Of a stretch of 6,500 nt of DNA, positions 6,259-6,500 are shown piece after piece. Source of the DNA: Victivallaceae bacterium (lineage in GTDB: Bacteria; Verrucomicrobiota; Lentisphaeria; Victivallales; Victivallaceae). Within the stretch, counting starts at the first letter, position 1. Each line of letters begins with the position of its first letter. A program made the translations under genes and the position numbers. The stretch lies in assembly GCA_028717165.1 (NCBI GenBank), contig JAQUOK010000186.1, forward strand, positions 1-6,500, in the 5' to 3' direction. Below the pieces are notes generated by a model. That model ran no database searches, had not been told where the DNA came from, and saw only the letters and a list, made by a program, of their open reading frames with translations.

Positions 6259-6500
6259 GTTAAAGGACAGGTGTAAAACCTCTTGTTAATTCTAAAAGTT
6301 TTCGAAAATAATAAAGAAAATGTTGCAAAAAGCAGTCTGAGAAATTTGGCGGATTGAACTTTGACAAAAAACGTATTTAAGCTAAAACGCAAAAATAACT
6401 GTAACCTGGACATTGTGCATTTAACTCAAATCGGAGCGTATAACGCTACATAAAAGTAAACTTGAGCGCTTATCCCGGATATCGAAAATGGAGAACAGTA
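6259..6500 (+). other. Gene-free right end with a weak promoter and an inverted repeat
   Basis: No gene and no convincing intrinsic terminator are seen. TTGACA (6361-6366) is a perfect -35 box, but the best -10 at 16 bp is only TAAAAC (6383-6388). AGCGT-ATA-ACGCT (6435-6447) is a short inverted repeat downstream of it that could be an operator. An ATG at 6488 has GGA eight bases upstream and stays open to the window end (MENS), so a new plus-strand gene may begin here. This is weak. Confidence 0.3.

Noticed and set aside
6256..6281. Intrinsic terminator after the pseudopilin gene
   Set aside because: Only 4-5 bp stems (AGGTT/AACCT or AGGT/ACCT) can form and no T run follows.
6299..6308. TTTTCGAAAA palindrome
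   Set aside because: A 10-bp AT-rich palindrome in AT-rich intergenic DNA is likely by chance and has no supporting context.

Overview
The window looks like part of a glycan-utilisation locus from a bacterium of the PVC group, most likely Lentisphaerota (Victivallales-like). The best taxonomic clue is the short pseudopilin at 5602-6258. It has a [16 protein letters not shown] amino terminus followed by [14 protein letters not shown], ends with an H-X9-DG motif, and has Lys rather than Gly before the cleavage site. Such proteins are extremely numerous in Lentisphaerota and common in Planctomycetes and Verrucomicrobia. The GntR regulator, metallohydrolase and GH38 combination fits that lifestyle. 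The phylum assignment is inference.

Layout. On the minus strand, 66-197 encodes the last 43 residues of a MalG-type sugar ABC permease with no upstream part. A possible Shine-Dalgarno at the left edge suggests another minus-strand gene just outside the window. Directly against the remnant is a complete minus-strand gene (199-1410) for a GntR-type regulator with a LacI/AraR-like sensor domain. A 539-bp divergent intergenic region follows. On the plus strand come a PHP-superfamily (CehA/McbA-like) metallohydrolase (1950-2996), a GH38 alpha-mannosidase (3086-5590) and the pseudopilin (5602-6258). The last 242 bp hold no recognisable gene.

The most striking structure is in the divergent region. 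Two perfect 47-bp inverted-repeat arms (1418-1464 and 1790-1836) lie 325 bp apart, and each carries the same outward-facing promoter. The regulator and the catabolic operon are therefore driven by identical promoters, presumably containing the same operator, so the regulator probably controls itself and the operon with one DNA signal. The spacer between the arms contains a GC-rich segment that can form two mutually exclusive hairpins, and a central palindrome with a half-copy beside it.

Working model (inference): a mannose-containing oligosaccharide enters the cell, the metallohydrolase removes a phosphate or ester group or cleaves a related bond, and the mannosidase releases mannose. Neither enzyme shows a signal peptide, so both should act in the cytoplasm. 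The GntR protein would sense a sugar and derepress the operon. The pseudopilin, on an inner-membrane or envelope assembly, is the odd member. The broken permease suggests that the regulator-enzyme block was joined to, or replaced part of, an older transporter operon.
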